Below, piece by piece: positions 16,111 to 25,281 of a DNA stretch of 64,000 nucleotides. Source of the stretch: Verrucolacustris sp044348085 (GTDB lineage: Bacteria; Verrucomicrobiota; Verrucomicrobiia; Methylacidiphilales; Verrucolacustridaceae). The translations under genes and the position numbers were made by a program. Positions within the stretch are counted from its first letter, which is position 1; the number at the start of each line of letters is the position of its first letter. The notes below the pieces were generated by a model. That model was not told the DNA's origin. It did not search any database and saw nothing but the letters and a program-made list of their open reading frames with translations. The stretch lies in contig JBIKTM010000005.1 in the NCBI GenBank assembly GCA_044348085.1, forward strand, positions 1-64,000, given 5' to 3'.

Positions 16111-17486
16111 AATCCCTCTCTTTATCTACCTTGGCAGAGTTGGCGGGAGCGGAGTTGATTGCAGGAAATGGAGAAAGAGTGGCAACGGGCGTGGGGATTG
16201 ATTCGAGAACGATCCAACCTGGTGAACTTTTTGTGGCGATTCGTGGGGGAAAGCAGGATGGGCATGCGCATGTACTGGAAGCGGCGGAGAAAGGTGCGAT
16301 TGCGGCTCTCGTTGAAAAACCTGTGACCGTGAAAGTAGTACATGGATTTTCCATCCTTCGTGTCCCGAATACTCAGATCGCACTCCAGAAGATGGCCAAA
16401 GGGTACCGACGACTTCTCTCGGTGCGGGTTGCATCCGTCACAGGCAGTTCGGGTAAAAGCAGCACCAAGGAAATGTTGGCCGCTGTCCTTGAGACAACGG
16501 GTCGAACGCATCGGACGAAGGGAAATTTGAATAACCACTTTGGGGTCCCGCTCACCTTGCTGGGAATCGGGGCTGAGGATCGTTGGGCGGTGGTTGAGTT
16601 AGCCATGAATTCTCCTGGAGAGATTGGTGCTTTGGCTGAACTGGCGGGCCCTGAGGTGGGTGTGGTTACGAATATTGGGTGGGCGCATATCGAAGGGATG
16701 GGCTCAAAAGAGGAAACGGCGAAGGAGAAGGGCGCGTTGTATCGGGCACTTCCAGCGGATGGGCTCGCCATCAGCAATGCGGATGATCCTTTGGAAAAAA
16801 TTACTTTGGAAGGGTGCCGGGCAAGAGTGGTGCGAGTCGGAAGATCGAAAGGGGCGGATTATCGACTGGGAGAAGTCATGTGTGAGGGAAATTCAACACG
16901 ATTTGTGTGTGAAGGCCCAAAAGGGAAAATGGCCGTCCGAATTTCTGTTCCAGGTGCGCATATGGCGATGAATGCGGCCCAAGCGTGGGCGGCTGGGGTG
17001 GAGCTAGGAGCTGAGCCTAAGGCGGCGGCCACAGCATTAGAGAAGGTTCAACTGCCTCCAGGCAGGGTGAAGCTAGAAAAGTATGGGGAGGGGTGGCTTT
17101 TGGATGATAGTTACAATGCCAATCCGGACAGCTTGCTGGCTGGACTGCAAACTCTTGAGGATCTTCCTGGGAAAGGAAGGAATGTGGCATTGCTTGGGGC
17201 GATGGCGGAGTTGGGAGCCTTTTGCCAAATGTTGCATGAAGAGTCGGGTGCTGCAGTGGCGCGACGAAAGATTGGAATCTGTCTTGTGGTTGGAGCGGAT
17301 GGAAAGTTTCTTGTGGAGGGTGCCCAGCGAGTGCGACCCGGGGATTGGGTCCGTTGGTTTTCCAAGAAAGAGGAACTTCTACAAGCCTATCGGGAGTTGG
17401 CGCAACCGGGGGATCGAATTCTGGTGAAAGGAAGTCGGCGAGAAGGAATGGAGACGGTGGCGGCACAACTACGGGGAGCGAAATAG
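16107..17486 (+). CDS. murF: UDP-MurNAc-tripeptide:D-Ala-D-Ala ligase
   Basis: 459 residues. IDSRTIQPGELFVAIRG (UDP-binding domain), VTGSSGKSSTKEMLAAVL (ATP loop), NLNNHFGVPLTLL and the C-terminal LLDDSYNANPDSLLAGL are MurF signatures. It adds D-Ala-D-Ala to complete the pentapeptide. It lies immediately upstream of mraY, which starts 3 bases after its stop. Confidence 0.95.
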   Translation: MKSLSLSTLAELAGAELIAGNGERVATGVGIDSRTIQPGELFVAIRGGKQDGHAHVLEAAEKGAIAALVEKPVTVKVVHGFSILRVPNTQIALQKMAKGYRRLLSVRVASVTGSSGKSSTKEMLAAVLETTGRTHRTKGNLNNHFGVPLTLLGIGAEDRWAVVELAMNSPGEIGALAELAGPEVGVVTNIGWAHIEGMGSKEETAKEKGALYRALPADGLAISNADDPLEKITLEGCRARVVRVGRSKGADYRLGEVMCEGNSTRFVCEGPKGKMAVRISVPGAHMAMNAAQAWAAGVELGAEPKAAATALEKVQLPPGRVKLEKYGEGWLLDDSYNANPDSLLAGLQTLEDLPGKGRNVALLGAMAELGAFCQMLHEESGAAVARRKIGICLVVGADGKFLVEGAQRVRPGDWVRWFSKKEELLQAYRELAQPGDRILVKGSRREGMETVAAQLRGAK

Positions 17487-17488
17487 TT

Positions 17489-18595
17489 ATGCTGTACTAT
17501 TTAAGCCTTCTGACTGACTGGTTTGGACCTTTGAACGTCTTTCAGTATGTGACGTTTCGAACGGTAGGTGCGGCGATGACCTCCTTTGGTTTTTGTTTGT
17601 GGATTGGGCCTGCGGTGATTGATGCGTTGCATCGGCTTAAATTGGGTCAACCCTTGAGAAAAAAGTCTGAGGTGCATCGGCTTGCGGATTTACATGAAAG
17701 TAAGCAGGGAACACCGACGATGGGTGGAGTCTTAATCTTGTTTTCCCTGACTTTAGCCTGTGTGCTTTGGGGGCGTCCCACGAGTCCGTATCTGTGGCTC
17801 GCGTTGGGAAGTACCCTTGCTTTGGGAACGCTGGGATTTTGTGATGACTACGCGAAGGTACGAAAGAAGAGTTCGGGGGGATTGGGGGGGAAGCAGAAGT
17901 TATTGGTGCAAGCACTGGTTGCGGGGGGTGTGGCGGGTGTTCTCATGTTGATGCCTCAGGCGAGAGAGGCAGCTCTGAAATTACAAATTCCCTTTGTTCG
18001 TGAGGATTTCTTTATGCTCCAGCTCCCAGTCTGGGGTGCGATTCTTTTCTTCATCTTCATTATTGTTGGAAGTTCGAACGCAGTGAATCTAACAGATGGG
18101 TTAGATGGATTGGCCTCAGGGTGTATTTTAACCGTAGCGCTTGTTTTGGGGTTGTTTGCCTATCTTTCCAGCCACGCAAAATTGGCTTCGTATCTATTTT
18201 TGCCTCGGCTTCCAGGTGGAGAGGAATTGGTGATTTTTTGTGCGGCTCTCTTTGGATCGTCCTTGGGATTTCTATGGTTCAACTGTCATCCCGCAAAAGT
18301 TTTTATGGGAGATACGGGTTCATTGGCATTGGGAGGTGCGGTAGGGGTTGTGGCGATTTGTATTAATCAGGAGCTTTTGCTGGCCGTGATCGGGGGTGTT
18401 TTTGTTATGGAGGCACTTTCCGTGATTTTACAGGTCGCTTCATTCCGTCTGACCGGGAAACGAATTTTTGCCATGTCACCGATTCATCACCATTTCGAGC
18501 TCCGAGGTTGGAGTGAAACGGCAGTGGTGACACGGTTTTGGATTTTGAGTGCGGTCTTCGCTTTGGCGGGACTGGCTTCCCTGAAGTTGCGGTGA
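17489..18595 (+). CDS. mraY: Phospho-MurNAc-pentapeptide translocase
   Basis: 368 residues from the ATG at 17489, chosen because the protein begins MLYYLSLLTDWFGPLNVFQYVTFR as in other MraY. Polytopic membrane enzyme with catalytic motifs GFCDDYAKVRKKSSGGL, VGSSNAVNLTDGLDGLASG and MSPIHHHFELRGW. It transfers phospho-MurNAc-pentapeptide to undecaprenyl phosphate to give lipid I. Confidence 0.96.
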   Translation: MLYYLSLLTDWFGPLNVFQYVTFRTVGAAMTSFGFCLWIGPAVIDALHRLKLGQPLRKKSEVHRLADLHESKQGTPTMGGVLILFSLTLACVLWGRPTSPYLWLALGSTLALGTLGFCDDYAKVRKKSSGGLGGKQKLLVQALVAGGVAGVLMLMPQAREAALKLQIPFVREDFFMLQLPVWGAILFFIFIIVGSSNAVNLTDGLDGLASGCILTVALVLGLFAYLSSHAKLASYLFLPRLPGGEELVIFCAALFGSSLGFLWFNCHPAKVFMGDTGSLALGGAVGVVAICINQELLLAVIGGVFVMEALSVILQVASFRLTGKRIFAMSPIHHHFELRGWSETAVVTRFWILSAVFALAGLASLKLR

Positions 18596-18603
18596 AAGGA
18601 GCT

Positions 18604-19944
18604 ATGGAATCATGGATTGGAAAAAAGGTGATCGTATTGGGAATCGGTCGCAGCGGTCAGGCTGCGGCGGGGTGGCTACTGTCTCAACGTGCGGAGGTAA
18701 CGATGTTTGACGAGAGCAAAACCTTGGTGGCAAAAGCCTCTGCGCAAGATTGGAAGAGTCGTGGAGTGAGCATGGTTTTAGGTTCAGAAAAACTTCCTCA
18801 TACCCGTTTTGATTGCGCGATTCTAAGTCCTGGGATCGATCCGAAGCGTCCCGTCGTCGTTCAGCTTCTTTCCGACCGAGTCCCGATGATTGGGGAATTT
18901 GAACTGGGTTCACGTGCTTGCCTCTGCCCGATTATTGCCGTTACGGGTACGAACGGGAAAAGCACAACGACAGAGCTGATTGCGGCTGTTTTTCAAGCGG
19001 CTGGTAAAAAAGCAGTTGCCTGTGGGAACTTGGGCCAACCCCTGAGCGAGGTGGCTCCCATCAGCGGCGGGTTGGACGTTGTGGTTGCTGAGGTTAGTTC
19101 CTTTCAGCTTGAGAGGATTGAGACTTTTCGTCCGCGCATTGCTGTTTATCTGAACCTAACTCCAGATCATCTCGATCGATACAAGGACATGGAGGAGTAC
19201 GGGGGTGCAAAGAATCGAATCTTTGAAAATCAGACAAGTGAGGATTGTGCGGTTGTTCAAAAAGGGCTTCTCCTTCCTGCTCGGAAATCGCGAACGATGA
19301 CCTTCTCCGCTGTGGATTCGTCTGCCGATTACACCCTGCGTGAGGGTTGGTTGTGTGCAGGTGAGGACCGAGTGATTCGCCAAGAAGAGACCCAGTTGCA
19401 CGGACCCCATAATGCAGAAAATCTTTTGGCAGCCCTTGCCGTGGCGGACGTGGAGAAAATCTCAAGGGATATCGTTCAAAAGGCATTGATTGCGTACCGG
19501 CCGCTTCCACACCGATGCGAGGTGATTCGGGTCAGGGACGGAGTGACCTGGGTGAATGATTCCAAGGCTACCAATCTGGATGCGATGGAGCGTGCTGTGA
19601 TGGGAGCCAAGGGATCGGTCATCCTGATTGCAGGCGGGAAAGACAAGGGTTTCGATTTTGCCCAAAGCCGTGTGTGTCTGGCGGGGAAAGTGCGAGGGGC
19701 TTTTCTGATTGGGGAAATGGCTGGGAAAATCGAAAAAGCTTGGGCGGGGGCGGTTCCGTGCCGAAAAGTGGGAGATTTAAAGGAGGCTGTGCAGCGGGCA
19801 GCCGAAATGGCGGTGAAAGGGGAAACGGTTTTGTTAAGCCCAGGGTGCTCCAGTTACGACATGTATAAGAACTTCGAGGAAAGAGGGGAGAACTATAGGC
19901 AGTGCGTAAATGCGCTGCCGGAGGAGAAACAAAGAAATGAGTGA
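18604..19944 (+). CDS. murD: UDP-MurNAc-L-Ala:D-glutamate ligase
   Basis: 446 residues; the ATG at 18604 gives the expected N terminus (ESWIGKKVIVLGIGRSGQAA) and is preceded by AAAGGAG at short spacing. AVTGTNGKSTTTELIA is the ATP loop; VYLNLTPDHLDRY, WVNDSKATNLDAM and the C-terminal LLSPGCSSYDMYKNFEERG are MurD signatures. It adds D-Glu. It ends by overlapping the LysM gene by 8 bases. Confidence 0.95.
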   Translation: MESWIGKKVIVLGIGRSGQAAAGWLLSQRAEVTMFDESKTLVAKASAQDWKSRGVSMVLGSEKLPHTRFDCAILSPGIDPKRPVVVQLLSDRVPMIGEFELGSRACLCPIIAVTGTNGKSTTTELIAAVFQAAGKKAVACGNLGQPLSEVAPISGGLDVVVAEVSSFQLERIETFRPRIAVYLNLTPDHLDRYKDMEEYGGAKNRIFENQTSEDCAVVQKGLLLPARKSRTMTFSAVDSSADYTLREGWLCAGEDRVIRQEETQLHGPHNAENLLAALAVADVEKISRDIVQKALIAYRPLPHRCEVIRVRDGVTWVNDSKATNLDAMERAVMGAKGSVILIAGGKDKGFDFAQSRVCLAGKVRGAFLIGEMAGKIEKAWAGAVPCRKVGDLKEAVQRAAEMAVKGETVLLSPGCSSYDMYKNFEERGENYRQCVNALPEEKQRNE

Positions 19945-20791
19945 TGAACTGCTGGAATACTCAGCCCAACGAAACCAAATATCCGCAAATAGCGGCGAAG
20001 CAGGCGAACGCCCGGCAAAGAGTGGAGGACTAAACCGTCTTTCCACAATCTTTCTCGTGGTGTTGGGTCTGCACGTCGTCGTGATTGTGGGGATCAGCGC
20101 GTACCACCTGCTTCGGGGGAATCCTGAAACGGGAATGAGTACGGTGAGTGAGGTCGCACCAAGCCCCACACCCGAAACGGCTGCTACCCCTGAAGCTCCT
20201 GCACAACCTGCGGCGGAAGTGACGAGCAGCATGCCTAGCCCTGACGATAAGGTTTGGCAAACTGCTGCTCCTGTAGCGACGGAAGCACCAGCTCCCGCTC
20301 CTGCAGTTCCTATGGTGGAAAGAAGCCACGTGGTGGTGAAGGGAGATACCTTAGCAAAAATCGCAAAGGCAAACGGAGTCACGAGTTCGGCTCTTGCGCA
20401 AGCCAACGGAATCAAAGGCTCGATGGTCAAGCTAGGTCAGAAGCTAATGATTCCTGAAAGCGCAGGTGCAGGGACCGTGAAGACTGTGGAGCCCAAAGCA
20501 ACGACTCCAGCTAAGGCGGTTGTGGCAGCGGCAGCGAAGCAGGAATCAAGTCCTGCTGGCACCTACACAGTCGGCGCTGGGGATACCCTTGCGAAAATCG
20601 CAAAAAAGTTCGGAACGAAGGCTGATACCCTCGCGAAGCTGAACTCCATCACCGATCCTAAAAAACTGAAGATCGGAATGAAGCTTCAGGTTCCTGGGGA
20701 AGCTTCGGCCAAGGCGGAGGTTCCATCATCGAACCAATCTGCTGCCGGCCCGACCGACATGGCGATGTTGCCGAAAGCATCGACGAACTAA
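19937..20791 (+). CDS. Membrane-anchored double-LysM protein inside dcw cluster
   Basis: 284 residues from the ATG at 19937, overlapping murD by 8 bases. A ~35-residue cytoplasmic N terminus precedes one transmembrane helix (TIFLVVLGLHVVVIVGISAY). A long Pro/Ala/Thr-rich linker follows, then two LysM domains (HVVVKGDTLAKIAKANGV near 135 and TYTVGAGDTLAKIAKKFGT near 210). LysM binds GlcNAc-containing glycan, so the protein should tether the inner membrane to periplasmic peptidoglycan. It starts 2 bases plus stop before ftsW and is probably co-translated with it. No catalytic domain is present. Its exact role is unknown; a divisome scaffold is the natural guess. Confidence 0.88.
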   Translation: MSDELLEYSAQRNQISANSGEAGERPAKSGGLNRLSTIFLVVLGLHVVVIVGISAYHLLRGNPETGMSTVSEVAPSPTPETAATPEAPAQPAAEVTSSMPSPDDKVWQTAAPVATEAPAPAPAVPMVERSHVVVKGDTLAKIAKANGVTSSALAQANGIKGSMVKLGQKLMIPESAGAGTVKTVEPKATTPAKAVVAAAAKQESSPAGTYTVGAGDTLAKIAKKFGTKADTLAKLNSITDPKKLKIGMKLQVPGEASAKAEVPSSNQSAAGPTDMAMLPKASTN

Positions 20792-20793
20792 CC

Positions 20794-21924
20794 ATGGGAC
20801 GAAACTCCGCGCATATCCTTGTTGCCTGCGTAGCGGCACTGGTCGGCCTTGGGTTGACCATGCTAGCGAGCGTAGGTGCGTTTTCCCCTGATAACCGGGG
20901 CCAAACCCTTTTTTTCCTCCAAAGGCAAGGGCTCTGGCTAGTGGTGGGAACGGGGATATGCGTGGGGTTGAGTCGTTGCGACGCAAAATCGATCCTGAAA
21001 TACGCTGGATGGATTTTCGGTATTGCGACTGTGATGGTTGCGATGTCGATTATCCCAGGAATTGGAAAATCGGTGAAAGGATCGGCCCGGTGGATTCCTC
21101 TGGGTCCATTCGCAGTTCAACCCAGCGAAATTCTGAAATTAGCAACTGTTGTGTTGGCGGCGGGGTGGGTCAAGTGGAAGGGGCCAAAAATGAAAAACGC
21201 ATGGGATGGTTTAATTTTGCCATTCTTGATTCTAGCCCTGCCTGTTTTGCTTTTAGTCAAACAACCGGACTTGGGATCTGCTGCTTTTGTTATGGCTGCG
21301 GCAGCGATCGTGCTTTTCGTAGGGGGCGCGCCGATATTTCCGCTCGTCATCATGGGAATTCTGGCATTGGTCGGTGTGGGTTTCGTGGCGGTCAGCATGC
21401 CTGAGCGTATGGATCGTCTCGTTGCATTCATGAACCCTGAAGCGCACCGGCAGGGGGGCGGCTATCAGGTAACCCAAGCACTGATTGCGTTGGGATCGGG
21501 CGGGGTGAGGGGGGTGGGATTAGGGCAAAGCATTCAGAAGATGTTTTATCTCCCTGAAGCGCACACCGATTTTATTTTTCCGATTGTGGGCGAGGAATTG
21601 GGGTTATTTGCCACATTGGGAGTTGTGATCGTGTTTTTAATTCTCACTCTTTGTGGAGGATTCATTGCGGGGCATGCGAACGATCTGCCCGCAATGGCGT
21701 TGGGAATGGGGGCGACAGCTTTAGTGGGGATGCAAGCGGTCGCGAATCTTGCAGTCGTCACTGGATTACTCCCTCCCAAGGGGGTTGGGCTTCCTTTTAT
21801 TAGTTATGGGGGCTCCAATTTGGTTCTGTGTTTGGGTGCGGTAGGGATTCTGTTGTCTTTGCATCGCGAGGCAAAATATCCGGTCGAGGCTCGTAGCCGT
21901 CGTCTGGTGGGTGCAGCGAAGTGA
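20794..21924 (+). CDS. ftsW: Septal peptidoglycan glycosyltransferase FtsW (SEDS)
   Basis: 376 residues, about ten transmembrane segments. SEDS signatures: GSARWIPLGPFAVQPSEILKLA, the LLVKQPDLGSA loop with the essential Asp, EAHTDFIFPIVGEELG, and PFISYGGSNLVLCLGAVGILLS. It polymerises lipid II at the septum with FtsI. It is flanked by the LysM gene and murG, with the stop overlapping the murG start. Confidence 0.95.
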   Translation: MGRNSAHILVACVAALVGLGLTMLASVGAFSPDNRGQTLFFLQRQGLWLVVGTGICVGLSRCDAKSILKYAGWIFGIATVMVAMSIIPGIGKSVKGSARWIPLGPFAVQPSEILKLATVVLAAGWVKWKGPKMKNAWDGLILPFLILALPVLLLVKQPDLGSAAFVMAAAAIVLFVGGAPIFPLVIMGILALVGVGFVAVSMPERMDRLVAFMNPEAHRQGGGYQVTQALIALGSGGVRGVGLGQSIQKMFYLPEAHTDFIFPIVGEELGLFATLGVVIVFLILTLCGGFIAGHANDLPAMALGMGATALVGMQAVANLAVVTGLLPPKGVGLPFISYGGSNLVLCLGAVGILLSLHREAKYPVEARSRRLVGAAK

Positions 21925-23015
21925 TGGTTATGGGGGAACTCGCAATCGCTTGTGGAGGCACGGGAGGACATCTGTTTCCCGGGTTGGCTGTGGCTGAAGC
22001 CGTACGAAGAAGGGGTCACGACGTAAGTTTCTTCATTTCATCAAAAGCGGTGGATCGGCGGGCTCTGAAGGGAGCAGGAGAGGAAAAGTTTGGAATTGAG
22101 ATTCCAGCTGTGGGATGGAGTGGGGTGCTAGGAGCGGGAAACTTTGCGATTCACTTTGTGTCTGCCGTACGAAAAGCGGGAGATGAGTTGCGGAAGAGAA
22201 ATGTAAAGGCCTTGTTGGGTATGGGTGGTTTTATTTCGGGAGCGACAACAGTGGCTTCTCGGTTAGCAAACATTCCGTACTTTCTTCACGAATCGAATGC
22301 GATTCCGGGAAGGGCAACACGCCTTCTTGCAAAAGGGGCCAAGCAGGTTTTTGTGGGATTTGCAGAGTGCGAATCGGGATTAGGCGGTGTGAAAGCCACA
22401 GTGAGCGGAACACCTGTGCGGGGTCGGTTAGGAAAAATGGAGAAAGAGGCGGCCCTTAAAAAACTAGGCCTTCACCCCCATCGTCGCTTGGTGGCTGTCC
22501 TTGGAGGAAGTCAGGGTGCGCGTGGATTGAATGAAGCAATGGTGAATGGGCTGGGAGCATTGAAAAGCGAGGCGCAGCATTTGCAGATTTTACATTTAGC
22601 GGGTGAAGCACATGTGGAAAAGGTGCGGCGAGCTTATGAGGGAACTGGATTTCATGCGGTGGTGATGGGTTTTTGTGACGAGATGGAGGCAGTGTATGCA
22701 GCGGCAGAACTGGTGGTCGCCCGATCGGGAGCGGGAACACTTGCTGAATTAGCGGCTTGTGAGGTGCCTGCCATTCTCGTGCCTTTTCCTGCGGCAGCGG
22801 GAGATCATCAAATGGCCAATGCCCGAGCTTATTCTCAAGAGGGAGCGGGGGAAGTGGTGGCGGAGAAATATCTTATTGGAACGGAGTTGGGACAGCGCAT
22901 CGCCAGGCTTCTAGCAGATCCAAGTCGATGCGAACGAATGAAGCATTGGGCAAAAGGACAACAAAAACCGCAAGCGGCGGAAAAGATCGCGGAGGTGATT
23001 TCCCGTGAGCTTTAA
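21924..23015 (+). CDS. murG: UDP-GlcNAc:lipid I GlcNAc transferase
   Basis: Starts at ATG 21924, sharing one base with the ftsW stop; the GTG at 21921 is an alternative. Residues 8-20 hold the G loop IACGGTGGHLFPGLA. Further signatures are LLGMGGFISGATTVASRL, the FLHESNAIPGRATRL segment and VLGGSQGARGLNEAM; the donor-binding stretch VVARSGAGTLAELAACEVPAILVPFP is intact. It makes lipid II at the cytoplasmic face. Confidence 0.95.
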   Translation: MVMGELAIACGGTGGHLFPGLAVAEAVRRRGHDVSFFISSKAVDRRALKGAGEEKFGIEIPAVGWSGVLGAGNFAIHFVSAVRKAGDELRKRNVKALLGMGGFISGATTVASRLANIPYFLHESNAIPGRATRLLAKGAKQVFVGFAECESGLGGVKATVSGTPVRGRLGKMEKEAALKKLGLHPHRRLVAVLGGSQGARGLNEAMVNGLGALKSEAQHLQILHLAGEAHVEKVRRAYEGTGFHAVVMGFCDEMEAVYAAAELVVARSGAGTLAELAACEVPAILVPFPAAAGDHQMANARAYSQEGAGEVVAEKYLIGTELGQRIARLLADPSRCERMKHWAKGQQKPQAAEKIAEVISREL

Positions 23016-25281
23016 TTCTTCTGATTGGATTAAGGGGAAGAAGAGAATTCACCTGATTGGTGTTTCTGGTTCCGGAATGACCCCATTGGCTGAAATTCTC
23101 CTCGATTTAGGGCATCGGGTAAGCGGGTCGGATATTAAGCCTGTCGCAGATCGGTTACTGAAGAGAGGACTTGAATTTACCCTAGGTCACGAGTTTTCCA
23201 AAATGGATGAAGTGGATGCGGTGGTGGCATCGGCAGCGATTCCAGATGAAAACAGGGAGTGGATGGAGGCGAAGAAGCGCAAGATATCAAGGTTTCGTCG
23301 AGGTGAGGTTTTGGCTCAGTTGGCTCAGGGAAAAAAGCTCGTGGCTGTGATGGGTTCTCACGGGAAGACAACCACAGCAACCCTTTTGGCGCAGATTTTC
23401 CATGAGGCAGGGTTAGAACCGTGTTTTTATTTGGGTGGATACTCGCCTGCCCTGGGTGTTTCAGGAGCTTGGAATAAGGGGGAGTGGTTGATTGCTGAGG
23501 TGGACGAGAGCGAGGGGGCACCCGCACAGATGAAGCCTTGGGCGGCGCTGCTGTTAAATGCGGATCACGAGCATGTGGATCGCTATGCGGATGAGAAAGC
23601 GGTAGTGGCGGCTTATCGTGAGGTTTTGGGTCAAGTCACAGGCCCTGTTGTAGTTGTGGCCAAGGAGGAAAAAGCGGCCATGGAGGCAACGATGGGGGTG
23701 AAAACCAAAGTTACTTTCGGGTGGGAGAAGAGTGAGGCTGATTATGTGGGTCGGTGGGAGGGGGAGACTGCGAACGGGATTCAATTTGGAGTAATGAAAA
23801 GTGGAAAAGATTTGGGAAGTTTTTCAGTGGCAGCTACAGGAAGGCACAATGGAGGAAACGCTTTGGGAGGGTTGGCTTTGGCAGCGGAGTTGGGAGTGGA
23901 GGTCGAGAAGATCCGTAAGGGCTTGAAAGCGTTTCGACGGGCAGATCGAAGATTCGAAATTCTTACTAGTGGGCCCGGCTTGGAGGTGGTGGATGACTAT
24001 GCGCATCACCCGAGAGAGGTGGAGGCGACGATTGCGTCCGCCCGCGCAAGGGGTCGGGCACGTGTGGTGGCAATCTTTCAACCTCATCGTCACACAAGAT
24101 TGGCGACTTTTATGAGTGGATTCGCGGAGGCGCTACGGAATGCGGATCACGTTGTGATTTTACCTACGTATGCGGCTGGAGAGAAAACTATGGAGGGGGC
24201 GGGGGTCGAGCAACTTGTTCGGGCGATTCAAGAAAAGGGAGGAACGGTGGATTTGGCGGGATCGATGTCGGAGTGCAGGTCGATTTTGGGAAGGCTTTGG
24301 CAAGAGGGGGATCTGTTTTTAATGATGGGTGCAGGGGATGTGACCCAAATGGCCCGTAAGATGGCGAAAGATTTTCTTGGGTTCTACAAGGTAAGGGATT
24401 TGGCAAAAGGCGAGGGGGTTGTGCGTTGGTATGAGCCGATGCGGAAGCACACCACCATTCGTATTGGAGGGCCAGCGCAAGTGTGGTTTGAGCCAGAAAG
24501 TGAAGCTGCATTAGGTCGGGTCGTGGAGTGGTGTGCAAATGAGAAGGTGCCTCTGACCGTGGTAGGACGGGGAAGTAACCTACTGGTGCGGGATGGCGGT
24601 ATTTCGGGGGTGTGCGTGCATTTTGGTCAACCGGGCATGAGCAAGATCGAGGTGGTGGATGGCAAGATTCATGCGGGGGCGGGAGCTCGGCTTAAACAGA
24701 TTGTCGCTGTGGCAAAAGCAAACGGAATCATGGGTTTGGAATTTATGGAAGGGATTCCCGGCGCTCTTGGCGGGGCGATGAGGATGAATGCTGGGGCGAT
24801 GGAGTCTTGGACCTTTGAAACGATAGAAAGCGTGAGGGTGATGGACCGAAAAGGAAAAGTGAGTGAGGTATTGAGAGGTGAGTTCGAGGTGAAATATCGG
24901 AGGGTACCAAGATTAGTGGAGGAGATTGCGGTGGGGGCTGTTCTGCATGGGAAGCCAGGGAATCCTGAGGAGATTGCTGAAAAACTTAAACAGTACAGCC
25001 GGAAGAGATGGGATTCGCAACCCGCTGCGCCTAGTGCGGGTTGTATTTTCAAGAATGCGGAGAAGATTCCTGCAGGAAGATTGATCGAAGAGTTGGGATT
25101 GAAGGATACAGCGATCGGAGGTGCTCGGATCTCGCCCGTGCACGGAAATTTCATCGTGAACCAAGGCGGAGCGAAAGCGGTGGATGTGTTGGCGTTGATG
25201 GATCAGGTTCGGGCAAGGGCTCAAAAGGATCGGGGAATCGATTTGGAGCCTGAGGTCATTGTGGTGGGGGAAGACGAATGA
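23005..25281 (+). CDS. murC-murB: Fused MurC ligase and MurB reductase
   Basis: 758 residues in one frame from GTG. Residues ~1-460 are MurC: HLIGVSGSGMTPLAEIL, MGSHGKTTTATLL, DDYAHHPREVEATI, MGAGDVTQMARKM. After a short linker near residue 465 (KVRDLAKGEGVVRWYEPM), the rest is MurB: HTTIRIGGPAQVWFEP, VVGRGSNLLVRDGG, AMRMNAGAMESWTFE, PSAGCIFKN and the C-terminal EPEVIVVGE. MurB reduces enolpyruvyl-UDP-GlcNAc and MurC adds L-Ala to its product, so fusion links consecutive steps. Overlaps murG by 11 bases and ddl by 4. Confidence 0.95.
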   Translation: MSFNSSDWIKGKKRIHLIGVSGSGMTPLAEILLDLGHRVSGSDIKPVADRLLKRGLEFTLGHEFSKMDEVDAVVASAAIPDENREWMEAKKRKISRFRRGEVLAQLAQGKKLVAVMGSHGKTTTATLLAQIFHEAGLEPCFYLGGYSPALGVSGAWNKGEWLIAEVDESEGAPAQMKPWAALLLNADHEHVDRYADEKAVVAAYREVLGQVTGPVVVVAKEEKAAMEATMGVKTKVTFGWEKSEADYVGRWEGETANGIQFGVMKSGKDLGSFSVAATGRHNGGNALGGLALAAELGVEVEKIRKGLKAFRRADRRFEILTSGPGLEVVDDYAHHPREVEATIASARARGRARVVAIFQPHRHTRLATFMSGFAEALRNADHVVILPTYAAGEKTMEGAGVEQLVRAIQEKGGTVDLAGSMSECRSILGRLWQEGDLFLMMGAGDVTQMARKMAKDFLGFYKVRDLAKGEGVVRWYEPMRKHTTIRIGGPAQVWFEPESEAALGRVVEWCANEKVPLTVVGRGSNLLVRDGGISGVCVHFGQPGMSKIEVVDGKIHAGAGARLKQIVAVAKANGIMGLEFMEGIPGALGGAMRMNAGAMESWTFETIESVRVMDRKGKVSEVLRGEFEVKYRRVPRLVEEIAVGAVLHGKPGNPEEIAEKLKQYSRKRWDSQPAAPSAGCIFKNAEKIPAGRLIEELGLKDTAIGGARISPVHGNFIVNQGGAKAVDVLALMDQVRARAQKDRGIDLEPEVIVVGEDE

